The position numbers and the translations under genes are program-made. The notes beneath the pieces are model-generated. The model searched no databases. It was given only the letters and a program-made list of their open reading frames with translations, and was not told the origin of the DNA. Source: Burkholderia sp. PAMC 26561 (GTDB taxonomy: Bacteria > Pseudomonadota > Gammaproteobacteria > Burkholderiales > Burkholderiaceae). Taken from it: a stretch of DNA of 64,000 nt. The stretch lies in assembly GCF_001557535.2 (NCBI RefSeq), contig NZ_CP014315.1, positions 1,550,001 through 1,614,000 on the forward strand, written 5' to 3'. Shown piece after piece: positions 28,274-37,228 of the stretch (positions within the stretch are counted from its first letter, which is position 1; each line of letters opens with the position of its first letter).

Positions 28274-28726
28274 ATGGTCAAACAATCACCCACGCCTGAG
28301 ACTCTCAGGTCGGCCGCTCTTGCCGGTGAACTGCGCATTTCTGTTGGAAAACTCATTCGACGGTTGCGTGAGCAAGCGCATCCGGGCGACTTCACCTCCG
28401 CCCAGAAATCGGTCCTCCATCGTCTGGATCGCGACGGGCCCGCAACCGTCTCCGCTCTTGCCCGTGCGGAAAGCGTGCGTCCGCAGTCCATGCGCGTCAC
28501 AGTGGCCGGCCTGGAGGCCATCGGGGCCATCAGTGGCAAGGCCGATCCAGCCGATGGACGAAAAACGCTGATCGACCTGACTCCCGCCTTCCGAAAAACC
28601 ATCAAGGCCAGCCGTGCTGCCAGAGAAGACTGGCTGCTCCGCGCTTTGCAGGCACAACTCTCGCCACAGGAACAGGACGCACTCGCGGCCGCAGTGAAAC
28701 TGCTGCAGCGGCTCGCCGACTTCTGA
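28274..28726 (+). CDS. MarR-family transcriptional regulator
   Basis: The 150-residue protein has the MarR winged HTH (TSAQKSVLHRLDRDGPATVSALARAESVRPQSMRVTVAGLEA) and wing (GKADPADGRKTLIDLT). The ATG has no ribosome-binding site and lies 14 bp past the palindrome, so the mRNA may be nearly leaderless. It is followed at 27 bp by an isochorismatase-fold gene and then a membrane protein and an MFS exporter, which it probably represses together with itself. Confidence 0.9.
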   Translation: MVKQSPTPETLRSAALAGELRISVGKLIRRLREQAHPGDFTSAQKSVLHRLDRDGPATVSALARAESVRPQSMRVTVAGLEAIGAISGKADPADGRKTLIDLTPAFRKTIKASRAAREDWLLRALQAQLSPQEQDALAAAVKLLQRLADF

Positions 28727-28753
28727 GCGAGTCCCAGACCTTTCAGGAAAACC

Positions 28754-29314
28754 ATGGCCGTTACCACGCTCGATCCGAACACCGCCCTTATCGTCGTCGA
28801 TCTGCAAAAAGGTCTTGTCGGCTCCCCTTTCAGCCATCCAAACGACAAGGTCGTGGAGCGCTCGTGTGCCCTGCTCCACGCGTTTCGTGAACGCGGCCTG
28901 ACCGTCGTGCTGGTCAACGTCGCGGGTGGAGCGCCGGGGCGCACCGAGCAGCCGCGCCATAGCAGAACGTTCCCGGCCGGGTGGACCGACCTGATCGACG
29001 AACTCGGCCAGCAGCCCGGCGACATCGTCGTGACAAAGCGGACCTGGGGTGCGTTCGCGAGCACCGATCTCGGGGAGCGGCTGAAGGCGCTGGGCGTGAC
29101 CCAGGTCGTCGTCACGGGTGTCGCTACCGGGACCGGCGTCGAATCGACCGCCCGCCAGGCTTATGAGCACGGGTTCAACGTGACGCTCGCCATCGACGCG
29201 ATGACGGATTCACGTTCCGAGGCGCACGACTACAGCATCAGGAACGTCTTCCCGAGGCTGGGCGAAACCGGCACGGCCCAGGACATCATCGACCTGCTTG
29301 GAACGAGGAACTGA
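28754..29314 (+). CDS. Isochorismatase-fold hydrolase lacking the catalytic Cys
   Basis: The 186-residue protein has AGGA before its ATG. D16 (VVDLQKG) and K95 (VVTKRTWGAF) of the catalytic triad are present. The nucleophile position in TGVATGTGVESTARQA is Gly128 instead of Cys. A Gly here also occurs in isochorismatases that work without a covalent intermediate, so vinyl-ether hydrolysis is possible while nicotinamidase-type chemistry is not. The neighbours suggest a detoxification role. Confidence 0.85.
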   Translation: MAVTTLDPNTALIVVDLQKGLVGSPFSHPNDKVVERSCALLHAFRERGLTVVLVNVAGGAPGRTEQPRHSRTFPAGWTDLIDELGQQPGDIVVTKRTWGAFASTDLGERLKALGVTQVVVTGVATGTGVESTARQAYEHGFNVTLAIDAMTDSRSEAHDYSIRNVFPRLGETGTAQDIIDLLGTRN

Positions 29315-29316
29315 AC

Positions 29317-29646
29317 ATGGAATGGCTGCAGCTTGTCTCCTACTTCTTTGGCGGGGTTTTTCTCACCAACGCCGTGCCGCATCTCGTCAGCGGCGTGAAA
29401 GGAGAGCCGTTCCAGAGCCCGTTCGCCAAACCGCCGGGGCAAGGGCTTTCATCGTCTACCGTGAACGTGCTCTGGGGCTTCTTCAATATCGTCCTCGGGT
29501 ATGTGCTCGTCTGCCGCGTCGGCGATTTCGCACTGAAGATCACGAGCGATGCCCTTGCTTTCGGGCTCGGCATCCTGGCCATGGGATTGCTGTGCGCGCG
29601 GCTCTTTGGCCGCCTGCACGGCGGTGATAGTCCAGAGCGTTCATGA
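29317..29646 (+). CDS. Small inner-membrane protein
   Basis: The 109-residue protein has three hydrophobic segments (5-25, about 48-65, 75-95). It starts 2 bp after the previous stop and overlaps the MFS start by ATGA, so it belongs to the MarR operon. I do not recognise a function; NAVPHLVSGVKGEPFQSPFA is its most distinctive stretch. Confidence 0.75.
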   Translation: MEWLQLVSYFFGGVFLTNAVPHLVSGVKGEPFQSPFAKPPGQGLSSSTVNVLWGFFNIVLGYVLVCRVGDFALKITSDALAFGLGILAMGLLCARLFGRLHGGDSPERS

Positions 29647-30890
29647 CCGCTTTGTCAACCGGCACATTTCGGTCGCTGAGGAGCTACAACTATCGGGTGT
29701 GGGCGGCCGGCGCGCTTGTTTCCAATGTCGGAACCTGGATGCAGCGCACGGCTCAGGACTGGCTCGTGCTCACCCAGCTCACGCATCACAATGCGTCGGC
29801 CGTGGGCGTGGTCATGGCGCTCCAGTTCGGGCCGCAGCTTCTGTTGCTGCCCTGGACGGGCTTCGCTGCCGATCACTACAACCAGCGCAAGCTGCTGGTT
29901 GCTACGCAGGCAGCCATGGGCACGCTCGCCCTGGCGCTGGGTTTGCTCACCGTCACGGGCGTCGTCCAGCTCTGGCACGTCTATGTGTTCGCCTTCCTGT
30001 CCGGCTGCGCGGCAGCATTCGATGCACCCGTGCGCCAGACCTTCGTGGCGGAACTGGTCGGCGACGAGGATCTGTCGAACGCGGTCGCGCTCAACTCGAC
30101 TTCGTTCAACGCCGCGCGGATGATCGGGCCGGCGGTTGCCGGTCTGGTCATCGCTTCGGTCGGCACCGGCTGGGCGTTCATGATCAACGGCGTGAGTTTT
30201 ATCGCGGTGCTGGCCTCCCTGTCGTTGTTCCGCGTCTCCGAGCTGCGTGCTAATGCGAGGGCTCGCCGCACCAAGGGCAGCTTCACCGAAGGGTTTCGCT
30301 ATGTATGGTCCCGGCCGGACCTCAAGGCGATCCTGGTCATGCTGTTCCTGATCGGCACGTTCGGACTGAACTTCCCGATCTTCATCTCGACCATGGCGGT
30401 CGGCGTCTTTCATACCGATGCCCGTGGCTATGGTCTCCTGTCATCGATCATGGCGGTTGGCACGGTCGCGGGCGCTCTCCTCGCCGCCCGCCGCGGCAAA
30501 CCGCAATTCACGTCGCTGCTGATCGGCGCCCTGACGTTCGGGTTCGGCTGCACGCTCGCGGCCGTCGCACCGAATTACTGGCTGTTCGCGGCGGCGCTGG
30601 TCGTGATCGGCGTGGCGGCCCTGACCTTCACCAACGCCACCAACACGCTGATGCAGCTCTCGACCGAACCCGCCATGCGGGGACGTGTGATGGCGCTGCG
30701 TCTTGGCATTGCGCTCGGGGGCACGCCGATCGGCGCGCCCATCGTTGGCTGGATTGCGGACCATCCCGGCCCGCGCTGGTCGCTGGGCGTTGGTGCTGCA
30801 TCGGGGTTTATAGCGGCTGTCGTGGCCGCTTATGCGTTGAGGCAGCAGCTTCATCGGCCTCGTCAAGCGGATGCGCATGACCTTGGCTGA
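29643..30890 (+). CDS. MFS exporter, EntS-like branch
   Basis: The 415-residue protein has 11-12 TM segments and the MFS_3 start FRSLRSYNYRVWAAGALVSNVGTWMQRTAQDWLV. Motif A-like GFAADHYNQRKLLV follows TM2. Relatives export enterobactin or drugs. It is translationally coupled to the upstream small membrane protein and is the last gene of the MarR operon. Confidence 0.88.
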   Translation: MTALSTGTFRSLRSYNYRVWAAGALVSNVGTWMQRTAQDWLVLTQLTHHNASAVGVVMALQFGPQLLLLPWTGFAADHYNQRKLLVATQAAMGTLALALGLLTVTGVVQLWHVYVFAFLSGCAAAFDAPVRQTFVAELVGDEDLSNAVALNSTSFNAARMIGPAVAGLVIASVGTGWAFMINGVSFIAVLASLSLFRVSELRANARARRTKGSFTEGFRYVWSRPDLKAILVMLFLIGTFGLNFPIFISTMAVGVFHTDARGYGLLSSIMAVGTVAGALLAARRGKPQFTSLLIGALTFGFGCTLAAVAPNYWLFAAALVVIGVAALTFTNATNTLMQLSTEPAMRGRVMALRLGIALGGTPIGAPIVGWIADHPGPRWSLGVGAASGFIAAVVAAYALRQQLHRPRQADAHDLG

Positions 30891-31239
30891 GGGAGCTACG
30901 ACGCCCGCGGCCAGCTTGAAATGCTCAGCAGGACGTTCGTCAGTTTCTGATTGTCGTGCCGACTCACTCTCATTCAATTGAGACGCGCAGGCAAGCAATC
31001 GGGACGTTCAGGCAAATTCATCGATTAGGCAACTGCTACCATTCCTTCGCCTGATTCATCAGGTGAGAAAACCACTGCGCCACTGGAACCGGTATTCAAC
31101 CGGCTCGATACCCATGGTGCAGCGGGTTCAACGACTTCGCCATCATGTCTCGCGTCTGCCGATCAGTCGGCCGACCGGTAATCCGTTTGCGTCGGTACTA
31201 AACCAATTGCGAGTATTAAAAACAAAGGGGTGTTTGCAA
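30891..31239. other. Intergenic region upstream of repeat lipoprotein
   Basis: These 349 bases contain an open frame (from 31063) continuous with the lipoprotein gene, but its sequence is unlike a protein leader. AT-rich DNA at 31195-31225 just before the start is a possible promoter. No repeat or RNA is evident. Confidence 0.45.
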
Positions 31240-32262
31240 ATGAGTAGCTCACGGGTCTGGATGCTTAAATGGTCGATGCCAGTCATATACGCCGCCTTTG
31301 CGCTGGCGGCTTGTGGCGGAGATGATGCGAAGACATCGAATAACTCCCCTGATTCCGGTAATGGCACGCCGGCCAACACGGCGCCCGATACGCCGTCGTC
31401 ACCTTCTACACCTTCGACACCGGCAATTACCGCTTTCATCTACGAAGGCCTCACGCCCGACACAAGCCGCGCGCAGTTCCTGTCCAGTCTCAACACGCAA
31501 GGCGCGCAGGGCTATCGCTATCTGAGCGACTATGCTTTCACTGCGACCGCAACGCTCGATCAGACATCGGCCTTCGTCAAGGATCAAGCGACAACCTATA
31601 GCTACGAAGTACAGGACGTCACGTCGGGCAGCGCCGCATTCCTGACGCAAGCGAATAGCGAAGGCGCCAGGGGTTTCCGGTGGGCGGGCGAACTGGCCGT
31701 GGGTACCGACATGTTCTTTCTCTACAGGAAAGACAATGGTTCAATCGCTACGTATTCCTATCAGGTCCTGACCCAGCCCGCGAGCAAGGCCGATTTCGTG
31801 GCACAGGCCAACGCGCAAGGTGCGCAGGGTTATTACAACGTTGCACCGGCGTTCTTATTGGGCGATGCGAGCACGTCATCGATCTACGAAAAGAGCTCGC
31901 AGGGTAATGCGACATACGGCTACGAGATCACGGCCGTGCCGACCGACGATACCTCCTTCATGACGCAACTGAATAGTGAAGGTGCGCGTGGTTATCGTTT
32001 CCGCGGAGAGTTCGTGTTCTCCGATGGAACCGGCGCAATCTTCGCGAAGGATCTGTCGCAGTCCGCCACGTTCAACTTCTATGGCCTCGATCCGGCCACC
32101 ACCAGCGCAACGTTCATTCAGCAGGCGAACGTCGAGGGCGCGAAGGGTAACGGCCTGATCGGTGGGTTCGTGCTGCCGAGCGGCAAGATCCAGACGCTCT
32201 ACTTCACGCCGGGAAACTGCAAAGGGGCGCTCTGTACGCCTGTATCACTGTTCGGCGTTTGA
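31240..32262 (+). CDS. Lipoprotein with five ~53-residue repeats
   Basis: The ATG at 31240 begins a lipoprotein signal with lipobox LAAC (Cys25). A Pro/Ser/Thr-rich linker (34-62) follows. Five repeats carry the motif F-x4-N-x2-G-A-x-G-Y at residues 80, 134, 186, 240 and 292, and most are preceded by a Y-x-Y/F strand. The motif recalls the LNxxGxxGW core of DUF4177-like domains, but I am not certain of homology. The total length is 340 residues. It should be anchored in the inner or outer membrane; no function is known to me. Confidence 0.8.
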   Translation: MSSSRVWMLKWSMPVIYAAFALAACGGDDAKTSNNSPDSGNGTPANTAPDTPSSPSTPSTPAITAFIYEGLTPDTSRAQFLSSLNTQGAQGYRYLSDYAFTATATLDQTSAFVKDQATTYSYEVQDVTSGSAAFLTQANSEGARGFRWAGELAVGTDMFFLYRKDNGSIATYSYQVLTQPASKADFVAQANAQGAQGYYNVAPAFLLGDASTSSIYEKSSQGNATYGYEITAVPTDDTSFMTQLNSEGARGYRFRGEFVFSDGTGAIFAKDLSQSATFNFYGLDPATTSATFIQQANVEGAKGNGLIGGFVLPSGKIQTLYFTPGNCKGALCTPVSLFGV

Positions 32263-32345
32263 ACCGCGGCATGCATGCAACGGATCGGCCGCGCGCTATG
32301 GGCGGCCGATGGCAGGACTTAGACATCACACTCACGGGGATTCTC

Positions 32346-32660
32346 TTGAACAAGAAAGTACTGATACTCGCCGCAATCTCGGCCGTGTTGTTGACCGGTT
32401 TGTCGGCCTGCGGCACGACGCAGATGAACATGATCGAAGTTCAGAAAACCACGTCCAGAACTATCGGGCTGGCTTCTTCTGACGAGATAACCGTTTCCAA
32501 CATCAAATACGGCCAGCGCAACTCACTTGGGGGAACGCCCGTGACCTACGACGCAACCACCACGAAGGGACGTCGATTCGGTTGTTCCGTATTCATGATC
32601 CCCGGGCTGACTCCGCTCGACAAGCCGGCTTACAACGATTGGGAATGCCATCCGCGCTAG
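32346..32660 (+). CDS. Small lipoprotein
   Basis: The best start is the TTG at 32346, with GGGG upstream, giving a 104-residue protein whose signal NKKVLILAAISAVLLTGLSAC ends in a lipobox. The mature part (TTSRTIGLASSDEITVSNIKYGQ, TTTKGRRFGCSVFMIPG) is beta-rich and unrecognised. It follows the repeat lipoprotein by 83 bp. Its TAG and the TAG of the convergent HxlR gene share the palindrome CTAG at 32657-32660. Confidence 0.75.
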   Translation: MNKKVLILAAISAVLLTGLSACGTTQMNMIEVQKTTSRTIGLASSDEITVSNIKYGQRNSLGGTPVTYDATTTKGRRFGCSVFMIPGLTPLDKPAYNDWECHPR

Positions 32661-33082
32661 GCGTCGCCGGAGGCCTGCGAATCGTATCGTTGCCGGGACG
32701 CTTCGATCGCGGGCCAGTTCATCCGGATCCACGCGGTGAACCCTTCCAGCGCCGGCAACATGCTGATGCCCATTTCGCTCAGTTCATACTCGACGCGCGG
32801 CGGTACTTCCGGGAAGTAGTGCCGCACGAGCAAGCCGTCACGTTCCAGGTTTCTGAGCGTCGCCGTCAGCATGCGCTCGGAGATGCCGTTCACACCGCGC
32901 TTGATGCCCGAAAAACGCAACCGGTGATGCGGGGCGAGCGACAACAACGACATGATCAGGATCGTCCACTTGTCCCCGAGACGCGCCAGCACATCGTGCG
33001 GCGCACATGGCGTCACAACCGGACCTTCGTGCGTCATGGCAAACGGGCGGCCGAAAATTGTCTGGGACAAGGTTACCTCCAT
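32657..33082 (-). CDS. HxlR-family transcriptional regulator
   Basis: The winged HTH (DVLARLGDKWTILIMSLL, RFSGIKRGVNGISERMLTATLRNLERDGLLVRHYFPEVPPRVEYELSEMG, abbreviated at its ends) is typical. C31 in VTPCAPHDV is where HxlR proteins often have a redox-active Cys. Start choice: ATG at 33082 overlaps a dyad; a TTG at 33070, four codons on, has GGAGGT 4 nt upstream and may be used. It is divergent from an NmrA-like gene it probably controls. Confidence 0.88.
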   Translation of the reverse strand: MEVTLSQTIFGRPFAMTHEGPVVTPCAPHDVLARLGDKWTILIMSLLSLAPHHRLRFSGIKRGVNGISERMLTATLRNLERDGLLVRHYFPEVPPRVEYELSEMGISMLPALEGFTAWIRMNWPAIEASRQRYDSQASGDA

Positions 33083-33087
33083 GTAAC
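33072..33087. promoter_or_regulatory. Dyad GTTAC-N6-GTAAC at the HxlR start
   Basis: This inverted repeat spans the HxlR start codon. A third GTTAC half lies at 33148-33152, about 18 bp before the NmrA-like gene. The three half-sites fit autoregulation and control of the divergent gene. Confidence 0.45.
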
Positions 33088-33169
33088 TAAAGCACACCCC
33101 CGTGCCGTCTTGCGGAAAAGATATAGCGGCCTACAATCGCCCCGTCAATAGTTACTTTCGGATACCGCG

Positions 33170-34093
33170 ATGAACAGAACTGATGAACCGATCCTTGTGT
33201 TCGGGGCAACCGGGCAACAGGGTGGCTTCGTGGCGAAGGCATTGCGCTTTGACGGATGGAAGGTGCGGGCGCTCGTGCGCAACCCGGCGAGCGACAGTGC
33301 AAAGGCGCTTGCGGCGATTGGAGTCGAAACCGTGAAGGGAGATTTCTCCGATCCGCAGTCCATACAGGATGCAATGGCAGGCGTCTACGGCGTGTTCAGC
33401 GTGCAGCCAAGTTCCGGTCAAGGCGTTGCGTACGGGGTCACGGATGAAGACGAGATCCGCTACGGCAAGACCGTCGCTGACATCGCTCTAAAAAGCGGCG
33501 TCCAGCACTTTGTCTACAGCTCGACCAACGCAGCGGGTCCCACCAAAACCGGGATGGGACATTTCGATAGCAAAAGCGAAATCGAAGCCTACGTCCGCCG
33601 CCTTGACATGACCTCGACGATTGTGCGCCCGAGCGCGTTCATGGAAATCCTGATGCTGCCTGGCATGGGACTCGACAAAGGCGAGCTCACCTTCTTCATG
33701 CATGCAGACCAGCCGATGCAATTCATTGCCGCCGAAGATATCGGAAAGATCGTGGCTCGGATCTTCTCGGCGCCTGAAGTGTTCTCGTCCCGCACTATCG
33801 AAATAGCGGGCGATGCAGTAACTGGTCCGGCTCTGGCCCGCAAATTCAGCCTGATAACCGGGCGTCCCGTGGTCTATCACAGCTTTCCGGACACCGTGCT
33901 CGCAGAAAGCCCGTTCCTCGGGACGTTGGCCAGGCTTGTCGGTGACGGCCGACTGTCCGGTAACGCCGACCTTGCATCTCTGCGCGAGTCGTTCCCCGGT
34001 CTGCTGACGTTCGACCGGTGGCTGGAAGGCCGAGGGCGAGATGCGTTGTTCGCGGCGATCAGTGCCAAAAGCGAAGGGGTTGCGCTTCGTTGA
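33170..34093 (+). CDS. NmrA-like NAD(P)-binding protein
   Basis: The 307-residue atypical SDR has the Rossmann motif VFGATGQQGGFVAKAL and NmrA landmarks (VRALVRNPASDSAKALAAIGVETVKGDFSD, given in part; FVYSSTNAAG; STIVRPSAFMEILM). Members act as redox sensors or NAD(P)H-dependent reductases. The divergent HxlR regulator suggests induction by electrophiles or quinones. Confidence 0.85.
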   Translation: MNRTDEPILVFGATGQQGGFVAKALRFDGWKVRALVRNPASDSAKALAAIGVETVKGDFSDPQSIQDAMAGVYGVFSVQPSSGQGVAYGVTDEDEIRYGKTVADIALKSGVQHFVYSSTNAAGPTKTGMGHFDSKSEIEAYVRRLDMTSTIVRPSAFMEILMLPGMGLDKGELTFFMHADQPMQFIAAEDIGKIVARIFSAPEVFSSRTIEIAGDAVTGPALARKFSLITGRPVVYHSFPDTVLAESPFLGTLARLVGDGRLSGNADLASLRESFPGLLTFDRWLEGRGRDALFAAISAKSEGVALR

Positions 34094-34104
34094 TGCCCGG
34101 CACG

Positions 34105-34482
34105 TCACTTCACAGGATCATGGCCCCAATTCATCAGCGAATAGCGCCAGTTCGAGTGCTCGACATCGTTAGGACGTTGGGCGAGATGTCGTTTTATGTA
34201 GCCGATAACCTTGCGCATGTGCGCATAATCCGCCTCCGACAGGTCGGCCTTCTTCTTGCCGAGAATGGCGATGATGTGCCGGCCTGATTGATGACCGACC
34301 GATTCGTTTCCGCCGGATTTCTGGCCGACGTCGCGGGACTCATCGGTTTGCAGCCACTTCTCGATCTGAGCGGGCGTCATGTTGACCAGATCCTTGAACG
34401 TCTTGAAGGTTTCGTCGGCGTCGCCGTCGGGCGGTTGTCCATGCTTGTCTGTCTGCGTGCTGGAACGATGTTGATCTGTCAT
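34105..34482 (-). CDS. DUF3140 protein
   Basis: The ATG at 34482 has GGAGGAGG upstream. The 125-residue hydrophilic protein carries the DUF3140 core (NMTPAQIEKWLQTDESRDVG, GRHIIAILGKKKADLSEADYAHMRKVIGYIKRHLAQRP, cited in part). No catalytic site is known. Its tail converges on the NmrA-like gene; its promoter faces the NDH-2-like gene. Confidence 0.85.
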   Translation of the reverse strand: MTDQHRSSTQTDKHGQPPDGDADETFKTFKDLVNMTPAQIEKWLQTDESRDVGQKSGGNESVGHQSGRHIIAILGKKKADLSEADYAHMRKVIGYIKRHLAQRPNDVEHSNWRYSLMNWGHDPVK

Positions 34483-34675
34483 TGAATCCTCCTCCACCGG
34501 GGAGCGGTTTGCACCATTGCATGACAGCAAGCAATGCTCCCGGCATGGCATTTCCGGCGCACCGAATATGCAGCGCATGGGAACATGCGTCGTACCAGAA
34601 GCGATCGAGGCCAGGACCATCGAGTGGCGCAGGACCGCTGCTTGCTTCAGGTTGCGTCCCGACTATGCGGACGTG

Positions 34676-35993
34676 ATGGGCATGGAATCGACACAGCGAA
34701 CAAATCAGCAACCGCACAGATTAGTTATCGTAGGCGGAGGCGTTGCCGGGCTCGACATCGCGACCCACCTCGCAGGAAACACAGCAGGCAACGGCTCGTT
34801 GCAGATTTCGCTGATAGACAAGGAACCGGCTTACGTCTGGAAGCCGATGCTACACATGATTGCGGCCGGGACCTCCGACGCCGGCGCGCAAGAGACAGCG
34901 TTCGCCGCCCAGGCGCGCACTCATGGGTTCACCTATCAGCCCGGGTGTGCAACCAGCGTCGACCGCGCGCGGCGCGAGATCCATATTGGACCGCTCCGCC
35001 ATGGAGAGATCGAAGTCGTGCCCGCGCGCGTTGTCGCCTATGACACGTTGCTGCTGGCGGTCGGGAGCCGTGCGAACGACTTCGGTACGCCCGGCGTGAA
35101 AGACCATTGCTCGACCATCGATTCGCGGTCTGAGGCCATCGCCTTCAATGACGAACTGCGGCTTCGGCTGATCCAGGCGGTCGTGTCGAATACGCTGCTG
35201 ACCATCGGGATAGTCGGTGGCGGGGCAACCGGCGTAGAACTGGCTGCCGAACTGATCCGGATCGCGGCCGTTGCGGAAGAATACGGCGCACGCGGCGCGT
35301 CGAGCCATCTCAAAGTCCTGCTGATCGAATCCGGCCCTCGCCTTCTTGGGCCGTTCCCCCCAACGCGTGGCCGATGCAGCCCACCGCAAGCTCTCGGAAC
35401 TTGGTGTCACGGTGCGCGTGAGCGCACGCGTGGCGTCTGTGGACGAAAACGGCTTCCATCTCGTCGATGGTGAAACGATTCCGGCCGTTCTCAAGGTGTG
35501 GGCGGCCGGTGTCAAAGCACCCGATCTCTTGAACAACATGGGCGACGTGAAACGAACCCGCTCGGGGCAACTGGTGGTCGGGCCCACGCTGCGCAGCGTG
35601 GACGATCCGCACATCTACGCTGTCGGTGACTGTGCCAGTCCGCAACTGCCTGGCCATGACAATGCGGTTCCGACAACAGCGCAGGCCGCCCATCAGCAAG
35701 CCGTATATATGTGCCGCAATCTTCCAAAACTGATTGCAGGCAGCCAGGCGCCAGCGGCTTCATATCATGACTTCGGGTCTCTCGTTTCCCTTGGAGGTTT
35801 CGATGCTTACGGCTCGCTTGGTCGTTTCGGCTTCTTCAAGGGTGGCTTCATTCGGGGGCGCATCGCACAGTTAGGGCACGCAATGCTGTACCGGACGTTC
35901 CAGGCGCGGCTTCATGGTCCATGGCACGGCAGTCTTCTTTGGCTCGTCGATATCCTAGCCCGACGAGTGAAACCCAGTGCGCGGCTCTCATGA
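34676..35993 (+). pseudogene. NDH-2-like NAD(P)/FAD oxidoreductase, frameshifted
   Basis: The first frame (34676 to about 35360) encodes VIVGGGVAGLDIATHLAG (FAD), KEPAYVWKPMLHMIAAG, LLLAVGSRANDFGTPG and IGIVGGGATGVELAAEL (NADH). The second frame (about 35360-35993) continues with QRVADAAHRKLSELGVTV, VGDCASPQLPG and the C-terminal membrane-binding helix region. One extra C in the run of six at 35356-35361 separates them; with five C the gene would encode 438 residues, normal for type II NADH dehydrogenase. This may be a true inactivation, a slippage-prone tract or an assembly error. Confidence 0.85.
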
Positions 35994-36100
35994 TGTGTGA
36001 TCTGGCGTCTACCTTTCATCCCAACTGGACCTCGAACACCATTCGTGACTCCACTGCCTCGGACTTAGGTCGAATTACCCAAGGCGTCGCTGTCCCCTGA

Positions 36101-37228
36101 TCACTCGAATACCACCACTTGGCGAATCGCCTTGCCCTCATGCAGCAAGTCGAAGCCACGATTGATCTCGTCGAGCTTGAGGCGGCCGGTAAGCAGCTTG
36201 TTCACGGGCAGACGACCTTGCACATAGAGATCGATGTAACGCGGAATGTCGCGCGAAGGCACGCACGTGCCGATATAGCTCCCTTTGAGGGTGCGCTCTT
36301 CCGCAACAAGGCTGACTGCGGGAAGCGGCCAGAGTGCGGTTGACGGAGGCAGTCCCGCTGTCACGGTCGAACCGCCGCGTCGTGTAATACGGTAAGCCAG
36401 GTCAAGCGCGTGGATCGAGCCGGCGAACTCAAAAGCGAATTCGACGCCGCCATGACTCAGCGCCCGGATGTGCTCGGATGCATCGGCCCGAGCGGCGTTG
36501 ACCGTGTGCGTGGCGCCCAAGGCGAGCGCCTGCTCCAGCTTGTCATCGGACAAATCGATTGCGATGATCTGCCGGGCCCCCGCCGCCTGCGCGCCAATGA
36601 GTGCCGCGAGCCCCACGCCACCGAGGCCCACCACGGCAACCGATGCACCGGCCCTGACCTGGGCCGTGTTGACCACCGCGCCGACACCCGTGAGCACAGC
36701 ACACCCGAACAGCGCAGCCTCCTCCAGCGGAACACCGGGATCTATCTTGACGACGGAACGGCGCGACACGGTCGCATATTCGGCAAACACCGAGCACCCG
36801 AGATGATGGTTCAAGGCGTCGCCGCCTCGCGTTAGGCGGCGCGCGCCGGACAGCAAGGTGCCTGCGCCGTTTGCTGCGGCGCCCGGTTCGCATAATGCAG
36901 GACGTCCTTCGGCGCAGGGCGCACAGTGGCCACAGCTCGGCACGAACACCACGACGACGTGATCGCCCACCTGGAGATCCGTCACGCCCGCCCCCAGTTC
37001 CTCTACGACGCCGGAGGCCTCGTGACCGAGCGCCATCGGCATTGGACGAGGACGGTCGCCGTTGATGACGGAGAGGTCCGAATGGCACAGGCCGGCGGCC
37101 GCAATCTTGATCAGGACTTCATCGGCGCCGGGGGGCGCCAGGTCGATCTCTTCAATACGCAAGGGGCGCGAGACCGCGTAAGGCGGCGTTGCGCCCATTG
37201 CTTGCAGGACAGCGGCCTTGATCTTCAT
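36101..37228 (-). CDS. Zn-dependent alcohol dehydrogenase, class III-like
   Basis: The 375-residue MDR protein has catalytic-zinc ligands C48 (AAGLCHSD), H69 in GHEASG and C179 (LFGCAVLTGVG). The structural-zinc loop is PSCGHCAPCAEGRPALC. The Rossmann motif is GLGGVGLAA. These are features of the class III/aryl-alcohol dehydrogenase group. Its start overlaps the upstream TPP-enzyme stop by ATGA, so the two are co-translated. An aldehyde or alcohol linked to the TPP enzyme is a plausible substrate. Confidence 0.88.
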   Translation of the reverse strand: MKIKAAVLQAMGATPPYAVSRPLRIEEIDLAPPGADEVLIKIAAAGLCHSDLSVINGDRPRPMPMALGHEASGVVEELGAGVTDLQVGDHVVVVFVPSCGHCAPCAEGRPALCEPGAAANGAGTLLSGARRLTRGGDALNHHLGCSVFAEYATVSRRSVVKIDPGVPLEEAALFGCAVLTGVGAVVNTAQVRAGASVAVVGLGGVGLAALIGAQAAGARQIIAIDLSDDKLEQALALGATHTVNAARADASEHIRALSHGGVEFAFEFAGSIHALDLAYRITRRGGSTVTAGLPPSTALWPLPAVSLVAEERTLKGSYIGTCVPSRDIPRYIDLYVQGRLPVNKLLTGRLKLDEINRGFDLLHEGKAIRQVVVFE

